Part shown: in pieces, positions 52,349 to 64,000 of the stretch | Numbering within the stretch: position 1 is the first letter of the stretch | How the letters are laid out: each line of letters starts with the position of its first letter | The notes under the pieces: model-generated | Told to the model about the DNA's origin: nothing | Databases searched by the model: none | What the model saw: the letters and a program-made list of their open reading frames with translations, nothing else | Assembly (NCBI GenBank): GCA_017562135.1 | Contig: QEYB01000003.1 | Coordinates: 1 to 64,000, forward strand | Direction of reading: 5' to 3' | DNA: 64,000 nt | From: Dipylidium caninum | Taxonomy: Eukaryota > Platyhelminthes > Cestoda > Cyclophyllidea > Dipylidiidae | Translations under genes and position numbers: made by a program

Positions 52349-53728
52349 CACCGTACGTTGACACGCACAGCACGTGGCCCTGTGGGCTAAATCATTAGGC
52401 TAAATCACCACCTTCCACCCACTACACAGAAGAGAAGTTTACTAGAATTTATGGCTTAAAGTCAGAGTTAAATGGCACATGCTTATAAATTTGAAGTAAG
52501 CATTGCGCCAGGGAACCGTCATAATGCGCTCCCAAACTTCATAGCCCAGCTTTTCGCTTTGGAGAGTCAACGTGGTGAATGCCAACCATCGAGGCTACTG
52601 TGCGCATTTGATTCAACACATCCAAGAGATAAACAAGCTCAGGAGCGAAAATCTGGTAACTCGTCGTGAAACCCGTTTACGTCGGCGCGGATATTAAAAT
52701 CCGGAAATGACCGTACAAACGGTAAAATTTGCTCGGGAGAATTAAGCGTCCGTGTGACAATAACTGCCTCTTATCCGATATTATCTCCCATTATCCTAGA
52801 GTGTAAAGTAAAACTTACTGTTCAGCGGCTAAATTTTGTGAATCATAAGTTTACGTTGCTGAGTCGATATCCAAATAATCACCAGAAATATGGGTCGCGT
52901 ATTGATCAGAAAAATGATCACTCTAAAATAAGATTATAAGTATTGTTTTTTTCGGTCTCTTTATCCATAATGCCTCGCAATACTGTTGGAAGTTCTCTGG
53001 TTGCTCTCTGGGTTTTCCTTTCCGAACCTGTCAATAGAAATTTTTCTAAGTGCTATTGTGCAGGGACTAAATATCTCGAACCCAAGCATTGGACCACCTC
53101 ATAAGGCGAATCCGCTATCTTTTCGGCGTCTTGCGCGGTGCCTTGATTCTTAACTCTGTCGAAAGAGACCCAGAACATTCAAAGGCAGGCAATGCTCCAC
53201 ATAGGGAGTTTGAATGGGGCTATCGAAGTTGGGTTTCCCAACGCAAATTTATGAGAAACCAGTGAAACCTTATTATAGTATGGATAATTTCCTTCTTCTT
53301 CGGCAATGTCGCCTTCAATGCGTCTCTCTCTGCCCAAAAACGGTAAGACTATAGACACCGACGTATAACCCTTAAACGTATATGACACCCCAAGTAAAAT
53401 ACCGTTTCACGTCTAACTATTGTGGATGCTCAATTGACAATATTTTGAGTTGCAATGCATTTTCAGCCGAAAAAGTAGTGGAAAGATTAACCTCCCTGAA
53501 GCCAAATAACCTTTATTGATCTGGGGGGTGCATCACTCGATCGGCGGCAAAGTTAATTGTGAAAATGTTAACGAGGCTATCAGATGCACGAACAGGTATA
53601 GTCATTAAAAGTCCAGAATAGATTTAAAGAAAATATCACTAGAAATTAAAGAGGTAAGCTAGAATCAGGAATTTTTAGAAGAGTGGGGGCTGTCTTCCCT
53701 TCCGCATTCGGTCGCAATTCCAAAATAT
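52349..53728. other. 1.4 kb intergenic region EDEM2/UAP1
   Basis: Upstream of EDEM2 and downstream of UAP1. Only short frames are present, the longest about 65 codons at 52,472-52,669, with no recognisable domain, splice partner or codon bias. No RNA gene is seen. Confidence 0.5.
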
Positions 53729-56700
53729 TTACTCCAGCAATTTTTTTGCCTTCCAAACACTCGAGATTCTGAAAGTATACGAAATACCACAAGTTTGATC
53801 AGCCAAAAATCTGAAAAGAAATTCTCTTGTCATTATCAAACTATTAAATATCACCTTAATTTTTTCATTCGAAATCAGTTCCTTAACAAACCAGTAAACC
53901 GAATTACCATTCTCTTCGCACAAATTGTTAACAGGATCCCCGCAAAAAGAATGTTCTAATCCTTTTTCGCTAAAGAATCTCCTTAACGCGAGTGTCAAAA
54001 ATAAATCACCACTAGGCTTTTCATCCAAATTTCTAATAATAATATTGCGGTAATGCATCAAATGAACTTCATTAAAAAATATGGGTAACTTCCATGGTTA
54101 GTTTGCACATCTAGATTACACGGGACTAAAAATCACACTACAAGTGCTGAACCTTCCAACTAACATGGATTTTAAGTCATGTATAGAATCTGGACACTTG
54201 CTGATTCTCGAATTATTTGCTCACTACAGACTTTGAAGTCAATATTCGACATATAAGGATTAAGTGCTGACGGTCTGCATTGTATCTGGCAGTTACCAAC
54301 CAAGTAATTTACTTTTTATAAGCATGGTATAAGGCATGCGCTACTTGTCATAATGTTCTTTTCCATGGGTAAGTCTACGGGGGGGGTATGTTAAAAATGA
54401 CAGGAACTACCTCTCCTTTCAGGCTGATCAGTGGAGAAATTTCAATAATGTCCTCTTTTTCATTATTCAATACAGCGCCAGCCGCTTTTGCCCACAAAAT
54501 ATGATTACGAAGAATGGATTGACGGCATGTCTCGGGACAGTCCCTAAGGGCTCCCGAACCATTCTTCAAAGGTGAGAATTCAGTTGCTCGGTCCACTTCC
54601 CAGATAAAAAAGTGTCTGTTGATGATGAGTAAGATATAATTCCCCAGGTATTTATTATAAACAGGAAGTACCTAAGTTTCGGAATAAGTTTAAACGTCTA
54701 GATGATAACAAGCTACATGACTACAACCTGATAGAAAATCAGTCTTGGGATTTTGAAACAACCTGCTTGCTAAAATGATTTATCCTGAGGCTAAATAGTT
54801 CTATCGGAATTAAAATCAAGTGGCAACAGACCTTTTCCCAGTTTTAATGAACAAAGAAAGTAAGGTGGTTGAAATAGAGGGAGCCAAACTTCAGTAGAAA
54901 ATTTACTTTGCAAATGCGATTTGCAGTCCTCGCTTCTACTGTTATTGAAGAGAGTTCATTTCATTGGAAATGATAACAAAAATACATGAGGAAAAAAGTA
55001 TTCTAAAAATCAGGTGGGATGCGATATCCAAGACTTAAAATTAACAAGAAAGGTAAATTTGACAAAATATATTACAAAGATATATGTATGTATTTCTCCA
55101 AAATAATGAACTCTCTTGGAATGATGGAAACGAGTTTAACTTACCGTGAAAACTGTAACACATCGAAAACGAATTTTTCTAGTTTGAGGGCATTAGGTTG
55201 AGTCGGTGTGATCAGTTGACCTGAGTCGATGTCCAGATGAGGGACCTTCTTGTGAGCCACATGGTAAGGCAGAAGATTCTCTTGCTTGGGGTCGCAGACG
55301 TACTCAAGAAAGCCGAAAGTCATGAAATGACTGCAGATATTCCCCAAACAGTAAACTAAACGTGGCTTAATGGAGATCAACCGGGCATCCGCTTCATCTG
55401 TAGAATGACCGAGACGGCAAGGAAGCACAGAGGACATCAATGCAGCAGTAGATGGTAAAATCTCCGAGTATTCCACTACCTAAGTAGCCGGAAAACAAAG
55501 ACTATTTCTCTAAATACTTGAGCATTTAAGAATGATGTTAGCATATATTTTGAAGGCAGTTATACCCCATTCACTAGGTCGTCAACACACTGACAATGTT
55601 GAAGCTAGCAAACGCCAACCGAAATGAGGTGTGCAGTATGTACCTGATGGTATAGCCTGATGGTATAGCAGTGTTACATGAAAAAACGAAAAGCCGTTAA
55701 GAGCTGATCCTGGTTTCACATACACAAGAAGTATAAACTATCGTAGTGCACTTAATCAATGATACACGCCTCCACAGATCACCATGGCCTGTCTCCTATC
55801 GGTTTACAATATCGCGAAATAAGGCGAAGGAAAATAAACCAAAGAGATGTCAAAATGGTCATTTCAAAACGGCACCTATTCCGAATGCCGTAGTTGACTC
55901 GCTAAAATTAACCTCAAGACGTCTGTAATTTTCATTAAATTAAGCAATATTGACATATAAGATGGGAAATGCCTGGATAATGGCAGATCAACACTAAACA
56001 TGCCTTCAAGATTCTCTATCATTGCCAGTGTCGCTTTTCGCAGTTATTGATAAAGGGGGTTTAAAACAAATTACGCTCTACTTACCCCACTCAAGCCATG
56101 AAAGACAAAAATGGCCGCAACCAAGCAAGGAATTATACGAATAGAGAGCCAAATAATCCGGCAGCCAAAGTGCGGGGTGACCCACATGATTTATCATAGT
56201 TAATCAATGCTAAGCTTTTCCCACTCAATCACTCTTTCATAAACACTATTAAGCGCATGATTCAAAGATCACTCTTAACTACACTAGGAATAATAGACTT
56301 ATTGGCGCAGAAAAAAATGATGATGTGCAGTTAATCACAGAAATCACTGCATATAATCTCATAAACAGATAGTGAGAAAATAGATGAGAACTATCGCGAT
56401 CATAATAAAGAAACAGAGTTAGCATTCCAAACAAGTAATCAAACGCTTCACTAAAGTAAAGAAACTCGGATGTTACCAACGTTCATAGAGCTTTGTCAGC
56501 GAAAATAGTTTCAATATACGGCACAAAAAGAAAACCTTAAAACCGCGGCTATAATTGATAATCCAGACCTTAACAAATTACCAGTGAATATTAGCCGAAC
56601 CAAGAACTTTCAATGATTTTCTACTAATTAAAACATGCAACGGTGACTGAGTCCAAAAATATATAAAGAGTAACAAAAGGCAAGACAATTCTACCAAAAT

Positions 56701-58278
56701 TATGGAACCAATGCCCAAAATATATAATAAAAGTACAGTTTAACACAAGTAATAAATTTTCACGCAAAAAACAACCTCAAATTTCCCTGGAATAACGTGG
56801 ATTAGAAGGAATAATTTTCCATATTTACCCTGAACTTTCCATCCACAACCCCAACAATACCAATGGACTCATTAGCATCGATTTTTTCCACCACCTTTAT
56901 TCCACAATCTGCACCCTTTATGATGCAGTACCCAATGAAAGCAGGATCAGCCATTTGGACAAGGACATTGTCCACTCCATAAATATGAACATATTGGGTG
57001 CCCTCTTTTTTCATTCGTAGTAGAATTCCCCGTTCCGAAAGAGCACGATATAGACCTCCGTTTCCCTCTATACCGAAAAAATTTACAATGTAAGAATCTA
57101 AAGCTAACCAAACGATTCAACAGATTTGCTTATTTGTCCATAATCTCCACTGCGAGGATTAGAAAAAATAACTTGCGCAATTCCACATTACCAACAATTA
57201 TTAACAATAACTGGTACTGTAAAATGGCTAAACCAAGGATGTCCTAATAATATTCAATGCGTACTAGTGAGATGAAACACATAGAAATCCGTATTTGAGA
57301 AATATTTTGCGTCTCTGAAATCGTGATCAGAAATTCAGCACTATAACACCATCAAAATTTCAGTAAAAGCTTGAATAAATCACAGTACTTAAGGGAGATA
57401 GACAACTTTACCCGGGGACCAACAAATAGATCCTTTGTCTTTCATAAGGATTTTTCCCTTAGAACTTAAAACCGGAATATTAAACTGTTGGAAGAAAATA
57501 ACGTGATCAGAACTGTAACCGAAGTAATCGTGTTCTTTGAAGAAATTCTCTGTAGCTTGGTGTGTTTGATCCGATGTCATTATATACCTGAAAAGGATAT
57601 CAACATTTAGAAGAATTATAGTGGGTGATTTTTAGAAGTTATGTAATTACCAGGGAATGTATATTTGCTGACCAAATCTGGCTGAAACTTGACGACATAA
57701 ATTTAGCAAGCGTTCTGCCTGAATTTGAAAAAGGGTTCTCTTTGATGGTAATCCGATATCATACATTCCTTTAGGTTCACCGAAACCCAGTCGAGTTCCT
57801 TGTCCACCAGCCAAAAGAACAACAGCGACTTTCCCTTCTGAGATTGATACAAGTCCTATTATAGACAAATTTCAAGATTGGTGAAGGAGACCACCTTTTT
57901 CAATGCATGCAAGATATTCGTCTGGGCATGAATCGCGCAGAGAATTAACGTGGGTGCATATTGAAGAATCGGGGCTACTAAGCCGATCATCAACAGTTTG
58001 GGTACCTCCCGCCAGCTATTGTTAAATAAACATTATAATATGGCGAGTTAGCTAAAAATTGAGATGTGTCACCTACCTTCAGCGCATTCTGGAATATTAA
58101 GTTTTATGCCAAATTTAAACGATACCTCATAAGCCGAATTAATTCTACCAAAATTAAGAGTATCAAGTTCTTTTAAGTATTGTTCCTGTTTTCTGGAGGA
58201 TAAATTATCAAAGTATTTATATAAATGGCTTTGCGCATGGAGGTCAAGACTTTTCTTAACTGAGGTTGCTTCAGTCAT
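53729..58278 (-). CDS. UAP1: UDP-N-acetylglucosamine pyrophosphorylase
   Basis: Cytosolic enzyme making UDP-GlcNAc from UTP and GlcNAc-1-phosphate, the last step of the hexosamine pathway that feeds glycosylation. In-phase exons: 58278-58077, 58005-57895, 57855-57651, 57587-57412, 57067-56829, 55479-55145 and 54615-54411, plus a last exon ending at the stop at 53729. The nucleotide-binding signature [11 protein letters not shown] is followed by [11 protein letters not shown] and FQIQAERLL. Others are [26 protein letters not shown] with [20 protein letters not shown], and EFSPLKN. The last exon carries a family-like C-terminus (GLEHSF, EENG, FVKEL). Its acceptor does not match the upstream donor phase, so its left limit (near 54,000) is unresolved, possibly because of a one-base error. 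The 1.3-kb intron at 55,480-56,828 shows nothing else. Confidence 0.92.
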
Positions 58279-58747
58279 CTACCACGGCCTTGAGCACCGC
58301 TTAATTCAAATACGTGGAATTTACCAACATCCTTATAAACAATATTAATGCTACGTACTCCCCTCCCGGTACCACGAGTCCCCTTATTGGTATCCTTTTA
58401 GTTGCATTTTTCGCGACCAACAATATGGTGGTCATAGCTCATTTAACCGAGAACGAAAAAGGATAACTTTTGACAGCCATGTCCTGACCGCGAAACGGTG
58501 TCTCCGACTCCCGCCCCCCCCAACCCGATAGGACAGTAAGATCTACCCCGCCGATTCAGGAACGTCCGACAACTCAAATACGACCAGCTCCGCACTAACG
58601 CACCAAAACTATGGGGAGACTGAACGACGGCAGGTGCCGGACCCCACCCTAATTCCATGAGCGTTAAGACACCACCGCCCGCTGGAGAAGCAAAAGCAAA
58701 AAGCAAAAAACAACTGGATAATGAAGAAATAGATACAATGAGGAATT
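58279..58747. other. Intergenic region UAP1/SRPRA with a GC-rich segment
   Basis: This separates the SRPRA stop from the UAP1 start on the minus strand. At about 58,440-58,690 base composition becomes clearly GC-rich (including an 8-C run near 58,515). It is followed at about 58,688-58,712 by an A-rich stretch built of aaagc repeats. The 87-codon minus frame here has no recognisable domain. A SINE-like or other short repeat insertion with an A-rich tail is possible, but no promoter boxes or target-site duplication were recognised. Confidence 0.45.
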
Positions 58748-61700
58748 CTATTTCATAAGAGCCTTAACTACGCTCGGGACAGAAAACTGGCGTAGGTCAG
58801 AATAGGTCTGGCCAGTCCCAACAAAAACGATAGGCTGGCCTGAGATATGGGCCATCGAGACCGCCGCGCCAACCTAAAAGAGAATGAACCCACAAGTACT
58901 TAAGTCATCTGGATAGTGGTGACAGGACTACCATATAAGTGGTAAATACTCACAACGACAGAACCGTCTCGCTATTACTATTCTGTCCAAATAAATACAA
59001 GTGGTTGTTAAAATATGACTCACCTTGTCGTCAATAGTATCAAATTTAGTCAGCACGATGCCATCGATGGTATGTGGTTTCGTCGTGTTGCTATAATCGG
59101 CCAAAGATTGATTGAACTTCACAAGTTGATCAATAGCCTCATTCCCGACTAATGCCTCACCAACGAAGAGTACCAAGTCTGGTTCATTAACAATAATAAG
59201 CTAGAGGGGTAAAAAATAAGCGATAGCGTCAGTGGCAAATTAGTACTTCTGAGTGCTTAATGAGAAACAAGGTAACCCAAAAAAAAGGTTCCTTACAGAA
59301 AAGTAAATCAGAAAACCCCAGTAATTTTTAAAATATTTAAGGGATTCTACGCAATAAAAAACAAGTAGGTGAAGATTTGTTAAGTTTTTCAAAGATTGTC
59401 GTCTTAGAAGCAGTTTACTTTGGCAAGTGCACGCATCAGTGGTTCATTGTCTTGCATCCGACCAGCGGTATCAACCAAAACTACGTCACGTTGCTTCTCT
59501 TTAGCTAAATTAAGAAAAAAGAATTGGTGGCTCCCGTGCACTTATGAAAACTCTTAACGATCAACAAAGATCACAAATTTGCCCAATCCTCTAGGAAATT
59601 ACCGGTCCTCTAAGTAGTGTTGCACGAATAAATAGCTCACAATTTTCGGAATACTAAAATAATAGTTAGAAAATCACCCAAAAAGTGTATTTTGTAATAG
59701 GAGAAAAATAAAATAACGCACCATAGGAAATGGCTGACATGGCGATATTTGCGGCATCCTTGCCGTAGCCCCTCTCATATAATTCCACCATTGTCTGACC
59801 ATCGTGTTGATCAGGAGGATGGATAAAATTAAGTTTCTGCACATGAGTTCGAAGTTGCTCTACAGCACCGGAGCGAAATGTATCACAGGCAGCTATAAGA
59901 ACCTTGAGGTTCTTCTCTATCAACCAGAAGGCGATCTGATACAAACGAGCAAAAGCAGGTAGATTGGTAAATATTGAACCGCCACCTTGAAGGATTATAT
60001 TACGCCCAGAAATGGCAATCAATAAAGTTTTTAATGTCACATATAAACTAAGTTATCTTCGAAAATAGCAAGTAAATAAAGCTGGCTAACGTCATGAGTT
60101 CAATCCCAATGAACCTCATAAAAAGCATCTAAGTCTCGTGCAATTTGTCATAAACAAATGACCCAAAAGCCTACTCTACGCTGTGAGAACAACCTGTAAT
60201 GATTTATCTTTCAAGTTAATCATTACGATAAAATATACTGTAAAAAGCGAAAGAAAAAACTCACTTTAGCGAGATTGGTGGATTTTCCAACACCGTTAAC
60301 ACCACAAAAGACAATAACATAAGGTTTCCCTGACTGTTGCGCGTCAAGTGCATCCCTTAAAACATCAACCCGACGGCCTGAAGCAAGGAGGCGGGTACAG
60401 GACTCTTCTAGAGCAGCGCGAACCCGTGGGCCGACACGCTCAAAGCGTCCTAGCTGTACTCCCACCAGGCGTTCAGCGACAGCATCACAGAGACGATTAG
60501 CAACCTCAAAAGCCACGTTCTTGTGAACGAGGTGATCTCTTAATTGATCCAGTGGGTTTTGGATGTCCTCATAAGTCAAACCCTACCTGTGGCTGTCGTC
60601 TTTAAAGTTTGCAACAAGGCCGACATGAAGGCGAGAGGTTTCGTCGGCTGGAATAATAAAAAATATTGTAAGAACTTATAGAGACTAATTGTCTAGGTTG
60701 ATGCATACAATATTTCAACTAAAATGTGGTGGCATGGACATTGAATTCGTATTTACAATATAAAGCACTAAAGATAGAGAAACAAAAACTCGCATTCAAC
60801 TCATTTCCGCTGCGCGCATTGATCTCAGACTTGTCTTCCGCTGATGATTCTTCACATTCCTCATCATCAGAAGAGACTTCTAATTCATCGAATCCTTCCT
60901 GTAAGGTACCACGAAGTCTGACGAGATTTTCCGCCTCGTTAGCAGTTAGCTGCAGCTCTTGAGAGAACCCCATATTAACAGCAGTGCGGTCGGAAGTGCC
61001 TGAACCAGCTTTGACACTACCACCACCGCTATAGTCAAGTGCAGCAGCTTCAGCACCAACAGCCTCATCAGTCCAACGACGATTGAGTTTAACCTTTTTT
61101 CCGGGTTTAGCACAGGCAGGTGATTCCGAGCCGCTGAATGTGAGAGAGCCAATAAGATGATTGCCGCTAGGGTATTCCTTCTTAACCAAAATGTTTCTCA
61201 GAGAATAGGAGTGGCAATAACATTAAAAAACCCACCCCTGATTTTCCTTGGTTTTCTTATTCATTTTGGCTAAACGAGCCTTTGGTGAGGACATATTAAC
61301 CTTCCTGGACTGAAATGGAGCTAAAATAAAGGTTTAAAAAAGCAGATAAGCAATGAAATGAGCAATGGATATTACATACCGATTGTGGAGCTATTGAGAG
61401 ATTGGTTGGGATTTATAAGCTCAGTTGAGTTGTTTTTTTTCTCTGTATTTGGAATGCATTTCTGTTCATTTTTAGAAACAATCATTGAAGCTATAGTTTT
61501 CTTTGATTTTTCCGAGTCAGCAAAGGTTCTCATTGGTCTGCGTGTGACAAAGTATTAACGTACATACTTTGTAGGCTTGTTAGATTTACGCGATTCCTCT
61601 TCAGCCGCCCGTAGTGTTGATTGGAACCATGGTTCAAAGCCATCAAATTGACCAAAGCGGTTTTTTTCGAACAGTTCATTTTTATACCTATCCCGAAATT

Positions 61701-62033
61701 CCAAAGCAATCGTGGTCAAAAATTTGTCGACGTAGCTCAGCTGAAGTACGCGTTGATAGCCAACCTGTAGAAGACGATGAGACAACTTTGTACACGTACA
61801 ATAAATATCAAATCAAACTCGTTATCCATGAAATGCCTCATGGCAATGTTACCACAAATGTACGCCCCACCGCCGGCATTGTCCTATGCAGTCGTTACGA
61901 AAAAACAAGGCAAAACCTTAAGTATAAGAGACTTCAGATAAGTGTTAATTGTCACTCTGATACAATCTGTTGTGTTTTTGATGTACCACAAAACGATGCC
62001 TCCCCTACTAATTATTACAAAAAAATCCAGCAT
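58748..62033 (-). CDS. SRPRA: Signal recognition particle receptor subunit alpha
   Basis: GTPase at the ER membrane that docks SRP-ribosome complexes for co-translational targeting. Exons include 62033-61917, 61883-61800, 61764-61568, 61537-about 61375, about 61305-61236, 61196-about 60770, 60647-60583, 60582-60265, 59935-59722, 59504-59419, 59200-59024 and 58873-58748. The start [16 protein letters not shown] matches the family's SRX domain. It is followed by LSYVDKF, a long charged linker with an acidic [11 protein letters not shown] stretch, and the NG domain: [13 protein letters not shown] (P-loop), [29 protein letters not shown] and GTGQTYSDL. Near 60,583-60,590 the frame of the exon starting at 60647 does not run into the NG-domain frame; one base seems missing, or a junction is missed. 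Junctions near 61,375 and 60,770 are also uncertain. Confidence 0.93.
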
Positions 62034-64000
62034 CACGCGACGGCAGCGTCAGCAAGCAATTAACACGAGTGGGAGATTACATAGTAATTTAAAACACCGA
62101 AAGGCATTGAAAGTAATCCTCACAGTGTTTCAGTTGAGAGAGGCTCGATAATTTAATGATAGCTAAGCTTATAATGGTTTTGTAAAATGCAGACCACTGT
62201 GGTCAATGCATACATTTTAATTCTGCAAGGCGGTTAACTCTACAATCAATAAAAGGCCTAAGATGGCATCCGGAAACATGTACATGGCAGATTTTTGCAT
62301 TGTTTTGAATTACGGACTCTGTTGAGTAGTCCACGAGGGCCTCCTACTTTTTACGTACTTTTCACCCACACCCACGATGTATTTTACTAATTCGCGCCCC
62401 TTAAGAGACTTTCTTAACATGAACACATGTTACATTGGGTATGCACCTAAAACATAGGTCGTGAAATGGCAGTTAGAGAAGTTATTTGCATCTCAGTAAT
62501 TAGATAATGTCTGCCAAACGATGGCATTAAGGCATCTTAAAATGGTCCAGTTTTACCGCAATTGAATGTCTTTTACCTCTTTGAGGCAACTTTTATGTTA
62601 TTACCCTGATCCTTAAGGGGACATTAAATAAATTTTACATCATACTTTTTTTTGTGAGCGCATGCATGCGGCTAAACTTTACTAAAAAAATTCATCTCTC
62701 TCAAATGGTCCTTTAGCTATATTACCATACTATAATCGTCGCCGGCGTCGTGGAGGTGCATCAACGGTCCATAGGCCCTGTGGTTTAACTGAGGTGTGTG
62801 ATAATAGGAAAGCAAGAAGTTATTTGTTAAAATATACACAAATGTGTTGCCGAAATATTCTAGCTTATACATTTTCATCCTTTATTCAATAGTAACCGAA
62901 GAAAAAATTTCCGAGAACTTACTCCATTACAATAAATATTTTTCTAATCACTCGAGATATTCTGCTGTTACTTGGATTCAATATTATGAAGTGCCTTTAT
63001 ATTCTTCCCTTTTGAAAAGTGCTTCTCGTCGTCGCGGTCTTTTTTAAACCAGACATCATTTATCAGGAATTTCACTAGAGAAAACCGAGTGGCAACATTT
63101 ACTCGAAGCAAACCCGCCGCCCGGATAACTGTCAACCTGAAAAGTCTACATGTGTCTTTGAGACGACGCACGAAGCTATCGATAAAATGTGTACAGAGAG
63201 GAGATTTCTAATGTGTTCCGATAAAACGGACTCGAATTTTTCACCTTCGATACCTTATATATAACATTATTTTAATAATTTTAAGGGGGACCCTTGGCTT
63301 TAGTGCACGTTATCATTACACTTTTCGGATTTAATGTTTACAAGGAAAGATGAATTTGAAGACACCACCTCTTCCATGAGAAGTGCTTATAGAATGGAAT
63401 TAATACTCCTTAAGAAAATACTCATTCGAATATATTACTATAAAATTCCACTTTGAATCGTTTATAATCGTAGGTGTATCCTCAGAGTCTAACATTAGTC
63501 TGTTTGTTCCCAATTCATGAGGCACTAATTAACTTAGTAAGGATTCGTCGGTCGTTTCATAGTCTTAACATCTAAACAAACTGAAATATTACCCAGCAGT
63601 GATTAGGTGAACATGTGGATAAGGGCGACCATGTGATAGGACCTAATGTTTTTGATAAACGCATACTTCAGCTTCTTTTGTATTTCAGTAATACCAAATA
63701 TTCGGGAATTCACTGAGTGTTCCTATCAAATGTTCGAAATATTTGGCACATATTGCTTCGGTTACGCCACTTTTTCTTGAAGTGGGAACTTGGAAGGCAT
63801 TTTATAACATGAGTAACCATCACATATTATTAGCATAGCCAGTTGGCAAGGGACTCGTTTAACAAACCCTCATTGCCTAAAAGAACAACCTCAACTTTAG
63901 GTCCCGTGAAGTCAATATCCGCTCTTTGCAGGAGAGATGAGAACCCCTAAAATAGTATATCTGCTGCCCGTAGGCGCATCTAACCTGCTCTACAAAGACA
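62034..64000. other. 2 kb with no recognisable gene
   Basis: Upstream of SRPRA. AT-rich sequence with only short unsupported frames. No tRNA, rRNA or repeat family was recognised. The first few hundred bases probably include the SRPRA promoter or trans-splice site. Confidence 0.5.

Noticed and set aside
61614..62063. Plus-strand frame of 149 codons
   Set aside because: It is the antisense shadow of the first three SRPRA exons.
62034..64000. Spliced-leader RNA gene
   Set aside because: Looked for a short leader followed by a donor and Sm-like site here and elsewhere; nothing convincing was found.

Overview
The window is nuclear DNA from a metazoan, most likely a parasitic flatworm (tapeworm-like). 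Protein-coding genes are AT-rich, split by GT-AG introns, and carry many micro-introns of about 30-42 nt, often near the 5' ends of genes. They are packed at about nine genes in 34 kb, with some same-strand neighbours only about 80-90 bp apart. Clade assignment is inference; species cannot be read from the sequence.

Positions 1-25,612 contain no conventional gene. They form one very large imperfect palindrome. A roughly 620-bp AT-rich flank and a GC-rich tandem array with a roughly 600-bp period occupy the right half (about 13.5-25.6 kb). Both recur as the reverse complement in the left half (1 to about 12.5 kb), around a non-repetitive centre near 12.5-13.5 kb. The right-arm units from about 15.7 to 25.0 kb are nearly identical, while the whole left arm and the centre are full of single-base indels and long homopolymers. 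This looks like a contig end extended by a fold-back long read into a real satellite array. Each unit is built largely from 9-bp sub-repeats, so one frame per strand stays open across several units.

From 25.6 kb onward the sequence is unique. After 2.5 kb without a recognisable gene come: WLS (Wntless, minus); EXOC4/Sec8 (plus); a short gene resembling the middle of APC/C subunit ANAPC4 (plus, tentative); MTHFS (plus); TIMM22 (plus); cactin (plus); then, on the minus strand, EDEM2, UAP1 and SRPRA. The last 2 kb hold nothing recognisable. WLS/EXOC4 are divergent and cactin/EDEM2 convergent.

WLS, EXOC4, EDEM2, UAP1 and SRPRA all act in the secretory pathway: Wnt cargo export, exocyst tethering, ER-associated degradation, UDP-GlcNAc supply and SRP docking. 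This may be chance. ANAPC4-like, MTHFS, TIMM22 and cactin lie head-to-tail on one strand and could be partly co-transcribed and resolved by spliced-leader trans-splicing, as known in flatworms; this is not proven here.
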